Assembly (NCBI RefSeq): GCF_003672135.1
Contig: NC_039519.1
Location: 6,014,001 to 6,078,000 of the forward strand
Length of the DNA: 64,000 nucleotides
Reading direction: 5' to 3'
Origin: Ooceraea biroi
Lineage: Eukaryota; Arthropoda; Insecta; Hymenoptera; Formicidae
A model generated the notes under the pieces. It was not told where the DNA came from. It did not search any database and saw only the letters and a list, made by a program, of their open reading frames with translations. The position numbers and the translations under genes were made by a program. Every line of letters starts with the position of its first letter. Within the stretch, counting starts at the first letter, position 1. Below, piece after piece: positions 23,334 through 36,435 of the stretch.

Positions 23334-26300
23334 TATGCATTTATTAGTACATGTTTAAAGATAAAAAAAATTATTTTTTTATTTGAATATATCGCTTGTA
23401 GAGGTCGTCCTGGAGAAATCTTAGTGCAGCCGCGTCGCCGGCATTGCAAATTGGTGAGCATTCTCCTGCCTCCAAATTTCGTCCAAACTGAAAAATTGAA
23501 ATGTGTTCTCGTTATTTATGAATTCCCATCGTCGATGAACCAAAGAGAGAAGAAAAAAGTTGAAAAGTGCCAAAATGGTGGAGCTTGGAACACAAAAGTA
23601 CGATTTTTAGGCAAAGTGTTTGAACTTTTTCATGCAAAAATAATTGTTTAACTTAATGTTTTTGTGAATAGTAAAGGTTCATCGACGATGGGAATTCATA
23701 AATAACGAGAAAATATTTCAATTTTTCAGTTTGGATGAAATTTGGAGGCAGGAGAATGCTCACCAATTTACAATGCCGACTGCACTAAGATGCCTCCAGG
23801 ACGACCTCTGCAGGCGACATATTCAAATAAAAAAAATTATTTTTTGATTTGAATATATCGCTTGTAGAGGTCGTGCTGGAGGCATCTTAGTGCAGTCGGC
23901 ATTGTAAATTGGTGAGCATTCTCCTGCCTCCAAATTTCGTCCAAACTGAAAAATTAAAATATGTTCTCGTTATTTATGAATTCCCATCGTCGATGAACCA
24001 AAGAGAGAAGAAAAAAGTTGAAAAGTGCCAAAATGGTGGAGCTTGGAACACAAAAGTACGATTTTTAGGCAAAGTGTTTGAACTTTTTCATGCAAAAATA
24101 ATTGTTTAACTTAATGTTTTTATGAGTATTAAAGGTTCATCGACGATGGGAATTCATAAATAACGAGAAAATATTTCAATTTTTCAGTTTGGATGAAATT
24201 TGGAGGCAGGAGAATGCTCACCAATTTACAATGCCGACTGCACTAAGATGCCTCCAGGACGACCTCTGCAGGCGACATATTCAAATAAAAAAATTATTTT
24301 TTGATTTGAATATATCGCTCGTAGAGGTCGTCCTGGAGAAATCTTAGTGCAGCCGCGTCGCCGGCATTGCAAATTGGTGAGCATTCTCCTGCCTCCAAAT
24401 TTCGTCCAAACTGAAAAATTGAAATGTGTTCTCGTTATTTATGAATTCCCATCGTCGATGAACCAAAGAGAGAAGAAAAAAGTTGAAAAGTGCCAAAATG
24501 GTGGAGCTTAGAACACAAAAGTACGATTTTTAGGCAAAGTGTTTGAACTTTTTCATGCAAAAATAATTGTTTAACTTAATGTTTTTATGAATATTAAAGG
24601 TTCATCGACGATGGGAATTCATAAATAACGAGAAAATATTTCAATTTTTCAGTTTGGATGAAATTTGGAGGCAGGAGAATGCTCACCAATTTACAATGCC
24701 GACTGCACTAAGATGCCTCCAGGACGACCTCTGCAGGCGACATATTCAAATAAAATAAATTATTTTTTGATTTGAATATATCGCTTGTAGAGGTCGTCCT
24801 GGAGAAATCTTAGTGCAGCCGCGTCGCCGGCATTGCAAATTGGTGAGCATTCTCCTGCCTCCAAATTTCGTCCAAACTGAAAAATTGAAATGTGTTCTCG
24901 TTATTTATGAATTCCCATCGTCGATGAACCAAAGAGAGAAGAAAAAAGTTGAAAAGTGCCAAAATGGTGGAGCTTAGAACACAAAAGTACGATTTTTAGG
25001 CAAAGTGTTTGAACTTTTTCATGCAAAAATAATTGTTTAACTTAATGTTTTTGTGAATAGTAAAGGTTCATCGACGATGGGAATTCATAAATAACGAGAA
25101 AATATTTCAATTTTTCAGTTTGGATGAAATTTGGAGGCAGGAGAATGCTCACCAATTTACAATGCCGACTGCACTAAGATGCCTCCAGGACGACCTCTGC
25201 AGGCGACATATTCAAATAAAATAAATTATTTTTTGATTTGAATATATCGCTTGTAGAGGTCGTCCTGGAGAAATCTTAGTGCAGCCGCGTCGCCGGCATT
25301 GCAAATTGGTGAGCATTCTCCTGCCTCCAAATTTCGTCCAAACTGAAAAATTGAAATGTGTTCTCGTTATTTATGAATTCCCATCGTCGATGAACCAAAG
25401 AGAGAAGAAAAAAGTTGAAAAGTGCCAAAATGGTGGAGCTTGGAACACAAAAGTACGATTTTTAGGCAAAGTGTTTGAACTTTTTCATGCAAAAATAATT
25501 GTTTAACTTAATGTTTTTATGAGTATTAAAGGTTCATCGACGATGGGAATTCATAAATAACGAGAAAATATTTCAATTTTTCAGTTTGGATGAAATTTGG
25601 AGGCAGGAGAATGCTCACCAATTTACAATGCCGACTGCACTAAGATGCCTCCAGGACGACCTCTGCAGGCGACATATTCAAATAAAAAAAATTATTTTTT
25701 GATTTGAATATATCGCTCGTAGAGGTCGTCCTGGAGAAATCTTAGTGCAGCCGCGTCGCCGGCATTGCAAATTGGTGAGCATTCTCCTGCCTCCAAATTT
25801 CGTCCAAACTGAAAAATTGAAATGTGTTCTCGTTATTTATGAATTCCCATCGTCGATGAACCAAAGAGAGAAGAAAAAAGTTGAAAAGTGCCAAAATGGT
25901 GGAGCTTAGAACACAAAAGTACGATTTTTAGGCAAAGTGTTTGAACTTTTTCATGCAAAAATAATTGTTTAACTTAATGTTTTTATGAATATTAAAGGTT
26001 CATCGACGATGGGAATTCATAAATAACGAGAAAATATTTCAATTTTTCAGTTTGGATGAAATTTGGAGGCAGGAGAATGCTCACCAATTTACAATGCCGA
26101 CTGCACTAAGATGCCTCCAGGACGACCTCTGCAGGCGACATATTCAAATAAAATAAATTATTTTTTGATTTGAATATATCGCTTGTAGAGGTCGTCCTGG
26201 AGAAATCTTAGTGCAGCCGCGTCGCCGGCATTGCAAATTGGTGAGCATTCTCCTGCCTCCAAATTTCGTCCAAACTGAAAAATTGAAATGTGTTCTCGTT

Positions 26301-29300
26301 ATTTATGAATTCCCATCGTCGATGAACCAAAGAGAGAAGAAAAAAGTTGAAAAGTGCCAAAATGGTGGAGCTTAGAACACAAAAGTACGATTTTTAGGCA
26401 AAGTGTTTGAACTTTTTCATGCAAAAATAATTGTTTAACTTAATGTTTTTGTGAATAGTAAAGGTTCATCGACGATGGGAATTCATAAATAACGAGAAAA
26501 TATTTCAATTTTTCAGTTTGGATGAAATTTGGAGGCAGGAGAATGCTCACCAATTTACAATGCCGACTGCACTAAGATGCCTCCAGGACGACCTCTGCAG
26601 GCGACATATTCAAATAAAATAAATTATTTTTTGATTTGAATATATCGCTTGTAGAGGTCGTCCTGGAGAAATCTTAGTGCAGCCGCGTCGCCGGCATTGC
26701 AAATTGGTGAGCATTCTCCTGCCTCCAAATTTCGTCCAAACTGAAAAATTGAAATGTGTTCTCGTTATTTATGAATTCCCATCGTCGATGAACCAAAGAG
26801 AGAAGAAAAAAGTTGAAAAGTGCCAAAATGGTGGAGCTTGGAACACAAAAGTACGATTTTTAGGCAAAGTGTTTGAACTTTTTCATGCAAAAATAATTGT
26901 TTAACTTAATGTTTTTATGAGTATTAAAGGTTCATCGACGATGGGAATTCATAAATAACGAGAAAATATTTCAATTTTTCAGTTTGGATGAAATTTGGAG
27001 GCAGGAGAATGCTCACCAATTTACAATGCCGACTGCACTAAGATGCCTCCAGGACGACCTCTGCAGGCGACATATTCAAATAAAAAAAATTATTTTTTGA
27101 TTTGAATATATCGCTCGTAGAGGTCGTCCTGGAGAAATCTTAGTGCAGCCGCGTCGCCGGCATTGCAAATTGGTGAGCATTCTCCTGCCTCCAAATTTCG
27201 TCCAAACTGAAAAATTGAAATGTGTTCTCGTTATTTATGAATTCCCATCGTCGATGAACCAAAGAGAGAAGAAAAAAGTTGAAAAGTGCCAAAATGGTGG
27301 AGCTTAGAACACAAAAGTACGATTTTTAGGCAAAGTGTTTGAACTTTTTCATGCAAAAATAATTGTTTAACTTAATGTTTTTATGAATATTAAAGGTTCA
27401 TCGACGATGGGAATTCATAAATAACGAGAAAATATTTCAATTTTTCAGTTTGGATGAAATTTGGAGGCAGGAGAATGCTCACCAATTTACAATGCCGACT
27501 GCACTAAGATGCCTCCAGGACGACCTCTGCAGGCGACATATTCAAATAAAATAAATTATTTTTTGATTTGAATATATCGCTTGTAGAGGTCGTCCTGGAG
27601 AAATCTTAGTGCAGCCGCGTCGCCGGCATTGCAAATTGGTGAGCATTCTCCTGCCTCCAAATTTCGTCCAAACTGAAAAATTGAAATGTGTTCTCGTTAT
27701 TTATGAATTCCCATCGTCGATGAACCAAAGAGAGAAGAAAAAAGTTGAAAAGTGCCAAAATGGTGGAGCTTAGAACACAAAAGTACGATTTTTAGGCAAA
27801 GTGTTTGAACTTTTTCATGCAAAAATAATTGTTTAACTTAATGTTTTTGTGAATAGTAAAGGTTCATCGACGATGGGAATTCATAAATAACGAGAAAATA
27901 TTTCAATTTTTCAGTTTGGATGAAATTTGGAGGCAGGAGAATGCTCACCAATTTACAATGCCGACTGCACTAAGATGCCTCCAGGACGACCTCTGCAGGC
28001 GACATATTCAAATAAAATAAATTATTTTTTGATTTGAATATATCGCTTGTAGAGGTCGTCCTGGAGAAATCTTAGTGCAGCCGCGTCGCCGGCATTGCAA
28101 ATTGGTGAGCATTCTCCTGCCTCCAAATTTCGTCCAAACTGAAAAATTGAAATGTGTTCTCGTTATTTATGAATTCCCATCGTCGATGAACCAAAGAGAG
28201 AAGAAAAAAGTTGAAAAGTGCCAAAATGGTGGAGCTTGGAACACAAAAGTACGATTTTTAGGCAAAGTGTTTGAACTTTTTCATGCAAAAATAATTGTTT
28301 AACTTAATGTTTTTATGAGTATTAAAGGTTCATCGACGATGGGAATTCATAAATAACGAGAAAATATTTCAATTTTTCAGTTTGGATGAAATTTGGAGGC
28401 AGGAGAATGCTCACCAATTTACAATGCCGACTGCACTAAGATGCCTCCAGGACGACCTCTGCAGGCGACATATTCAAATAAAAAAAATTATTTTTTGATT
28501 TGAATATATCGCTCGTAGAGGTCGTCCTGGAGAAATCTTAGTGCAGCCGCGTCGCCGGCATTGCAAATTGGTGAGCATTCTCCTGCCTCCAAATTTCGTC
28601 CAAACTGAAAAATTGAAATGTGTTCTCGTTATTTATGAATTCCCATCGTCGATGAACCAAAGAGAGAAGAAAAAAGTTGAAAAGTGCCAAAATGGTGGAG
28701 CTTAGAACACAAAAGTACGATTTTTAGGCAAAGTGTTTGAACTTTTTCATGCAAAAATAATTGTTTAACTTAATGTTTTTATGAATATTAAAGGTTCATC
28801 GACGATGGGAATTCATAAATAACGAGAAAATATTTCAATTTTTCAGTTTGGATGAAATTTGGAGGCAGGAGAATGCTCACCAATTTACAATGCCGACTGC
28901 ACTAAGATGCCTCCAGGACGACCTCTGCAGGCGACATATTCAAATAAAATAAATTATTTTTTGATTTGAATATATCGCTTGTAGAGGTCGTCCTGGAGAA
29001 ATCTTAGTGCAGCCGCGTCGCCGGCATTGCAAATTGGTGAGCATTCTCCTGCCTCCAAATTTCGTCCAAACTGAAAAATTGAAATGTGTTCTCGTTATTT
29101 ATGAATTCCCATCGTCGATGAACCAAAGAGAGAAGAAAAAAGTTGAAAAGTGCCAAAATGGTGGAGCTTAGAACACAAAAGTACGATTTTTAGGCAAAGT
29201 GTTTGAACTTTTTCATGCAAAAATAATTGTTTAACTTAATGTTTTTGTGAATAGTAAAGGTTCATCGACGATGGGAATTCATAAATAACGAGAAAATATT

Positions 29301-32300
29301 TCAATTTTTCAGTTTGGATGAAATTTGGAGGCAGGAGAATGCTCACCAATTTACAATGCCGACTGCACTAAGATGCCTCCAGGACGACCTCTGCAGGCGA
29401 CATATTCAAATAAAATAAATTATTTTTTGATTTGAATATATCGCTTGTAGAGGTCGTCCTGGAGAAATCTTAGTGCAGCCGCGTCGCCGGCATTGCAAAT
29501 TGGTGAGCATTCTCCTGCCTCCAAATTTCGTCCAAACTGAAAAATTGAAATGTGTTCTCGTTATTTATGAATTCCCATCGTCGATGAACCAAAGAGAGAA
29601 GAAAAAAGTTGAAAAGTGCCAAAATGGTGGAGCTTGGAACACAAAAGTACGATTTTTAGGCAAAGTGTTTGAACTTTTTCATGCAAAAATAATTGTTTAA
29701 CTTAATGTTTTTATGAGTATTAAAGGTTCATCGACGATGGGAATTCATAAATAACGAGAAAATATTTCAATTTTTCAGTTTGGATGAAATTTGGAGGCAG
29801 GAGAATGCTCACCAATTTACAATGCCGACTGCACTAAGATGCCTCCAGGACGACCTCTGCAGGCGACATATTCAAATAAAAAAAATTATTTTTTGATTTG
29901 AATATATCGCTCGTAGAGGTCGTCCTGGAGAAATCTTAGTGCAGCCGCGTCGCCGGCATTGCAAATTGGTGAGCATTCTCCTGCCTCCAAATTTCGTCCA
30001 AACTGAAAAATTGAAATGTGTTCTCGTTATTTATGAATTCCCATCGTCGATGAACCAAAGAGAGAAGAAAAAAGTTGAAAAGTGCCAAAATGGTGGAGCT
30101 TAGAACACAAAAGTACGATTTTTAGGCAAAGTGTTTGAACTTTTTCATGCAAAAATAATTGTTTAACTTAATGTTTTTATGAATATTAAAGGTTCATCGA
30201 CGATGGGAATTCATAAATAACGAGAAAATATTTCAATTTTTCAGTTTGGATGAAATTTGGAGGCAGGAGAATGCTCACCAATTTACAATGCCGACTGCAC
30301 TAAGATGCCTCCAGGACGACCTCTGCAGGCGACATATTCAAATAAAATAAATTATTTTTTGATTTGAATATATCGCTTGTAGAGGTCGTCCTGGAGAAAT
30401 CTTAGTGCAGCCGCGTCGCCGGCATTGCAAATTGGTGAGCATTCTCCTGCCTCCAAATTTCGTCCAAACTGAAAAATTGAAATGTGTTCTCGTTATTTAT
30501 GAATTCCCATCGTCGATGAACCAAAGAGAGAAGAAAAAAGTTGAAAAGTGCCAAAATGGTGGAGCTTAGAACACAAAAGTACGATTTTTAGGCAAAGTGT
30601 TTGAACTTTTTCATGCAAAAATAATTGTTTAACTTAATGTTTTTGTGAATAGTAAAGGTTCATCGACGATGGGAATTCATAAATAACGAGAAAATATTTC
30701 AATTTTTCAGTTTGGATGAAATTTGGAGGCAGGAGAATGCTCACCAATTTACAATGCCGACTGCACTAAGATGCCTCCAGGACGACCTCTGCAGGCGACA
30801 TATTCAAATAAAATAAATTATTTTTTGATTTGAATATATCGCTTGTAGAGGTCGTCCTGGAGAAATCTTAGTGCAGCCGCGTCGCCGGCATTGCAAATTG
30901 GTGAGCATTCTCCTGCCTCCAAATTTCGTCCAAACTGAAAAATTGAAATGTGTTCTCGTTATTTATGAATTCCCATCGTCGATGAACCAAAGAGAGAAGA
31001 AAAAAGTTGAAAAGTGCCAAAATGGTGGAGCTTGGAACACAAAAGTACGATTTTTAGGCAAAGTGTTTGAACTTTTTCATGCAAAAATAATTGTTTAACT
31101 TAATGTTTTTATGAGTATTAAAGGTTCATCGACGATGGGAATTCATAAATAACGAGAAAATATTTCAATTTTTCAGTTTGGATGAAATTTGGAGGCAGGA
31201 GAATGCTCACCAATTTACAATGCCGACTGCACTAAGATGCCTCCAGGACGACCTCTGCAGGCGACATATTCAAATAAAAAAAATTATTTTTTGATTTGAA
31301 TATATCGCTCGTAGAGGTCGTCCTGGAGAAATCTTAGTGCAGCCGCGTCGCCGGCATTGCAAATTGGTGAGCATTCTCCTGCCTCCAAATTTCGTCCAAA
31401 CTGAAAAATTGAAATGTGTTCTCGTTATTTATGAATTCCCATCGTCGATGAACCAAAGAGAGAAGAAAAAAGTTGAAAAGTGCCAAAATGGTGGAGCTTA
31501 GAACACAAAAGTACGATTTTTAGGCAAAGTGTTTGAACTTTTTCATGCAAAAATAATTGTTTAACTTAATGTTTTTATGAATATTAAAGGTTCATCGACG
31601 ATGGGAATTCATAAATAACGAGAAAATATTTCAATTTTTCAGTTTGGATGAAATTTGGAGGCAGGAGAATGCTCACCAATTTACAATGCCGACTGCACTA
31701 AGATGCCTCCAGGACGACCTCTGCAGGCGACATATTCAAATAAAATAAATTATTTTTTGATTTGAATATATCGCTTGTAGAGGTCGTCCTGGAGAAATCT
31801 TAGTGCAGCCGCGTCGCCGGCATTGCAAATTGGTGAGCATTCTCCTGCCTCCAAATTTCGTCCAAACTGAAAAATTGAAATGTGTTCTCGTTATTTATGA
31901 ATTCCCATCGTCGATGAACCAAAGAGAGAAGAAAAAAGTTGAAAAGTGCCAAAATGGTGGAGCTTAGAACACAAAAGTACGAGTTTTAGGCAAAGTGTTT
32001 GAACTTTTTCATGCAAAAATAATTGTTTAACTTAATGTTTTTGTGAATAGTAAAGGTTCATCGACGATGGGAATTCATAAATAACGAGAAAATATTTCAA
32101 TTTTTCAGTTTGGATGAAATTTGGAGGCAGGAGAATGCTCACCAATTTACAATGCCGACTGCACTAAGATGCCTCCAGGACGACCTCTGCAGGCGACATA
32201 TTCAAATAAAATAAATTATTTTTTGATTTGAATATATCGCTTGTAGAGGTCGTCCTGGAGAAATCTTAGTGCAGCCGCGTCGCCGGCATTGCAAATTGGT

Positions 32301-32719
32301 GAGCATTCTCCTGCCTCCAAATTTCGTCCAAACTGAAAAATTGAAATGTGTTCTCGTTATTTATGAATTCCCATCGTCGATGAACCAAAGAGAGAAGAAA
32401 AAAGTTGAAAAGTGCCAAAATGGTGGAGCTTAGAACACAAAAGTACGATTTTTAGGCAAAGTGTTTGAACTTTTTCATGCAAAAATAATTGTTTAACTTA
32501 ATGTTTTTATGAATATTAAAGGTTCATCGACGATGGGAATTCATAAATAACGAGAAAATATTTCAATTTTTCAGTTTGGATGAAATTTGGAGGCAGGAGA
32601 ATGCTCACCAATTTACAATGCCGGCTGCACTAAGATGCCTCCAGGACGACCTCTACAGGCGATATATTCAAATCAAAAAATAATTTTTTTATCTTTAAAC
32701 ATGTACTAATAAATGCATC
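23334..32719. repeat. Satellite array 2: 466-bp monomers
   Basis: Monomer starts (TTTGGATGAAATTTGG) are at 23730, 24188, 24653 and then every 466 bp exactly through 32575: 17 consecutive intervals without a net indel. The two leftmost intervals are 458 and 465 bp. Compared with array 1 the monomer lacks about 81 bp at the centre of its palindrome (the ATGCAT stem-loop). That segment is still present only at the two outer edges of the array, next to the termini. The 75-aa open frames repeated every 1,398 bp are by-products of one monomer variant. Confidence 0.95.
25119..32108. repeat. Trimeric higher-order repeat, 1,398 bp x 5
   Basis: Three monomer types alternate. A has GCTTGGAACAC and ATGAGTATTAAAGG. 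B has GCTTAGAACAC, ATGAATATTAAAGG and GCTCGTAGAGG. C has GCTTAGAACAC and GTGAATAGTAAAGG. A begins at 25119, 26517, 27915, 29313 and 30711, exactly 1,398 bp (3 x 466) apart. A shorter variant A-B-C set precedes it (23730-25118), and a lone B-like monomer follows (32109-32574). C at 31643 carries a private change (GAGTTTTAGG at 31981). Confidence 0.9.
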
Positions 32720-32808
32720 AAAGTTTTATAATGATCCGCTGTATAGTTTCTCCAAAAAAATTCGTAAAATTATACCTTATTTTCAGCGTTCTAAAGCAGG
32801 CTCCCCCC
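32720..32808. repeat. Right terminal inverted repeat of satellite element copy 2
   Basis: From AAAGTTTTATAATGATCCGC to GCAGGCTCCCCCC, followed by TTAA. Nearly identical to 4515-4604 and the inverse of 23245-23333. Confidence 0.9.
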
Positions 32809-32812
32809 TTAA

Positions 32813-35800
32813 TTAATGCCACTACAAATTGCTGCTCTAATTAATTACCTTGTTTGTTTTGTGATTAGGGATAATTTGAATTTTGTATACACCGAGCTGC
32901 GTGAAGCGACGCTTCGCAGCGGCTAACAGGTCGGCCGAGGAGAGACGCTTCCGTGACTTCGCTCGGCGAGTAAAGGAATCGCGCGATCGTTACGGCATTC
33001 CCCTATCTAATGATGACGGTACACTGTCTCGGTAAGCAGGACGCGGAATGACAGTCATTCTATATCGGGGCACCGATATCGGCGCTGCCTTGCTTCGGCG
33101 AATTCGCTCGCACGGCCGAGCCAATCACAATCACGGCAAAGCCGTTCTCGTACCGGAAACCGGAAGCGAAGGAATCTCACGCGGCGTGTGTGTACGTTGC
33201 ACACTTGACGCGTGTACGTGTACGTGCGTGTCCGCGCTCGTAGGCGGGAGGGTGGAACCGGGGGAGGGAGGATATTGAGAGCGACTCGCGGCGCACTGGA
33301 CATAATTTCCGCCCGACGAGATCGGAATTGCTAATGACGTCACTACCGCCTCCGCATCATTCACGTTGCCGTACGTAGTACCCGATGCCCGGTTACAAGT
33401 TACTTGCGAGCGCGTCGCTCCGCTGCGGGTTCTTGTCGCATTAACCCTCGACGGCCGCTGCGGAGAGAGAGACTCTCAACAGTGTTTGCTCGGTGACACG
33501 GCTCTGCAAAATTTACGTTCCGAATCGATGTCCAATGTTGCGAATCTAACGTTGACGTATTTTCCACTTTTTAATTCCTCCTCACGCAGTCCGTCAACCC
33601 TGCGTTTTAAACGAGACATTTGCATTCGTGTGGTGGTAAATATTCATTTACTTGTCGGGTACGTGGACGTATTCTTCTCAAGTAAATGCAGCGAATACAA
33701 TCTTCCCTGTACGATAATGCGGCTAATGACTGAGCGCACGGATTTTCACGGCTTCGGCGTGACCTTTGACCGCTCCTCGTCGAGTAACGAGCATAATGGC
33801 CGAATGTGATTACTTAGAGCGTCACGACGCGCTCGCCGTCACTGTCACCAGATCGTTAAAAGGAAATATATTGGCGACGCGAAGCCGCGGATAAAATAGA
33901 CTGCATTAACGAAGGATAAAAGCGAAGGATCTCTGACGAAGCTCGCCCGTTGACGACGTAAGCGCCGACGCGCTTTTTTTCAATGACTGACTATTGGCCA
34001 CTGTTCCCTATTAAATGGCGCATGAAGCTCGATGTATCTCTCGCGGTCATTGTCAGAAGGATAATAAAAAAAGAGGGGGAGAGAAAGAGCGGGAGCGCAC
34101 ATGACGGGCTCGTCATTCCATAAAAACTGTCCGCCGTGAAAACCAGCCCGTCTACCAGCCGATATACATCCGCGCCAGCGTTTCTTCGCGAATTTCAATC
34201 GCCACTGTCGAGCTCGCTGGCAGTCTTTCTCATTAGCGTCACACACGCCGATGAGGTTTTTCATTAGTCCCTCGCAATGCATTCCTGTTAGACAGCCTCG
34301 TGGCGACACCGCGACGCACGAGGGACGCTGAAGGGGTGGCGAATGCGGCGATGAAACGAGGACGCAGGGGCGGAGAGGGAGGGGAGGGCGGAAGGGGTCG
34401 AGAGACATTTTTAATTACCAGCCGGAGGTACCGACTCTGCCTCTCCCCTCAACTACTCGCCATCAGCTGCCAAATATTTCCGGCGTGTCATTGGACGGCT
34501 CTCCCACTCGCCGTCCATCCACCCCTTGCCACCCCTTCCGTTTTCGGCTTCGCACTACGTCGTCGTCGTATCTACCGAATTACTTTCGATTGTCACGGCC
34601 CCGATATGATCGCGATACGATTTTCGCATCCACGTGAGATTAACAACTGAATCTAGCGTAGGTTTTAGGATTCTCGATTGCATAGATTCAATTTCGGTAT
34701 TGACGAGAGGAAGAGAGGCAGACTTCCTGCGAATATTATTGTTGCATCGTGATCATGCCGTTTGAAATATCACTTTGCCAGAATCTTGGTAAATCAAAAT
34801 GTACATGAATATAATTTAGAAATAATTATCATCTACCATATTTTAGAGGGAAAAAGAAAGGATGTATTTAATTTATATTTAAAAAATATACGATAACGAT
34901 ATAATAACTCTTTTAAAAACTTTTGGACTTTTCTTTTCCTCTGATATGTTACATATTAATACACATGTAAGTCTACTAATAAATATAAATAATGTATAAG
35001 ATGTACTAAAAGAGAAAATTAATATATTTCAAGTCATACTTGACGCATGCATCCTCGAGATGTCACTGCGCATAGACGAGAAAAATGTGGAAGACACGAA
35101 AGAGACCTCGATGGCGGAGGCATACGTGGCAGAGCTCGTACGCATCTGCCCGAATGTAGAACGGGGGAGGAAGGGTAACGTATGTGACGTCCACGAGACG
35201 GCGTTAATATTTGAAAGCCATCCTCCTTCTCATCCTACTCCTCCGCTCGATGCCGAGTGACACCTCTCGTACGAGCGGAGGCACTTGACGATTATTTATT
35301 TATAGGCAAATGAAGTAGAGGCTCCCATTAATTGATGGGCTCTCAGTGGCCGCCAGTCGGGGGATGACGTCTATCATTTTAATTTACCGCGTCGTTATTA
35401 AATCGTCCCACCTCCCGGGGACGAGAAACGCGCGCGAGTCAGAGAGACTGTACGCGGGAGGGAAAATCTCTTTACCTCGCGAGCTTTCCCGCGAATGCCT
35501 GCGCGTGGGGAGATTAAGCCGGATGAATTTCGTTATGCTTATTTATGCCTGCCAACCATTCATAAAGCACTTATTAAGTACAGCATTATTGAATCTTTTT
35601 TAACGTTTGTACCATGAATTTCTCTTTGTGAGATATCTCAGGAACGCTTTACTAAATATATCGATTAGCAAATTGATCTTAGCACCGCAGTTAAGATCCC
35701 GCTGTGCGATTTGCGTAGGCGTGGTCCAATTAAAATTTCCCGTGATTTATGTTTTTGTTTTCTGTCAAATATTGATTCTGCCATTAGGCGATCTCTTCGC

Positions 35801-36433
35801 ACCCTCGCTGCGTCCCGGGTGGATTTCGAGTGTTAGCTGGAAGCCGCGCGAGGGCTCGGGTTGTTTTAATTACTTTTTAATTTCTTTCAGAATGGCGAGG
35901 CGTGCCTGCGTAATTCGAGGCATTTTTACTGCGAGTACGAGCCACTTCATTTCGCCGGATAGTTAGTACGTGCGTAATAGTATATGTATATCCTCTCTCT
36001 CGCTCTCTGAATAATATCCAGACCGTGAACAGTCCCCGGTTTTAAGGCTCCAGGGACGAGTACATCACCGAGAACTTTCTGCACGGTCCGGAGAATAGCC
36101 GGAGGAAATTAGTCTACGGCAGCAAAACGGAACGTCCTCCGTGGCGGCGCGTTTACTCCTTATTTTTTCCGCCATCTCACTTTCCTTAGACGTGCTAGGA
36201 GAGTATACGTAGTAACCCAATTAAACGTGCCTGCAACCCGCGGCCATGGCATTAATATCGCGAGTTACGTTATAGCAACGTAATGACGACGCGAGGGATA
36301 CGGTATCTTTATTAATATATTTATTTTACCGCGCTTGAAGGACATTTAATGCTGCTCTACATTTAATAAAGAATGCATTCTCTTACGATATTCCGTCTTT
36401 ATATTAACGTGATTAGAGAAGCAATAAAACATA
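32813..36433. other. Single-copy DNA without a recognisable gene
   Basis: 32880-34650 is CpG-rich with open frames of up to 147 aa that resemble nothing known. 33185-33240 is an alternating purine-pyrimidine GT/CG stretch. 34700-35040 is AT-rich. 35320-35340 contains a near-palindrome around CCCATTAATTGATGGG. 35980-36010 has a short CT run. Confidence 0.5.
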
Positions 36434-36435
36434 TA

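Larger units (their letters stand above)
23241..32812. mobile_element. Complete satellite-bearing TTAA element (copy 2), 9,564 bp between TTAA sites
   Basis: TTAA (23241-23244) is followed by GGGGGGAGCCTGCTTTAGAA. At the other end its reverse complement, GCAGGCTCCCCCC, precedes TTAA (32809-32812). The ~89-bp termini are inverted repeats with only a few differences and run on into the arms of the palindromic satellite monomer. The basal element is therefore a fold-back unit whose middle has been multiplied into a tandem array. No transposase is encoded, so any movement would need a helper in trans. TTAA on both sides could be a target duplication or part of the terminus; with a palindromic tetramer this cannot be decided from one copy. 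Confidence 0.85.

Noticed and set aside
23424..31098. Repeated 75-aa frames beginning MQPRRRHCKLVSIL in array 2
   Set aside because: Identical because the DNA is a homogenised satellite. The frame is open only in one monomer type (GCTTGGAACAC removes a stop), so it is a by-product of a sequence variant.
33366..33809. 147-aa plus-strand frame
   Set aside because: No recognisable motif or family; isolated, without convincing splice or start context.
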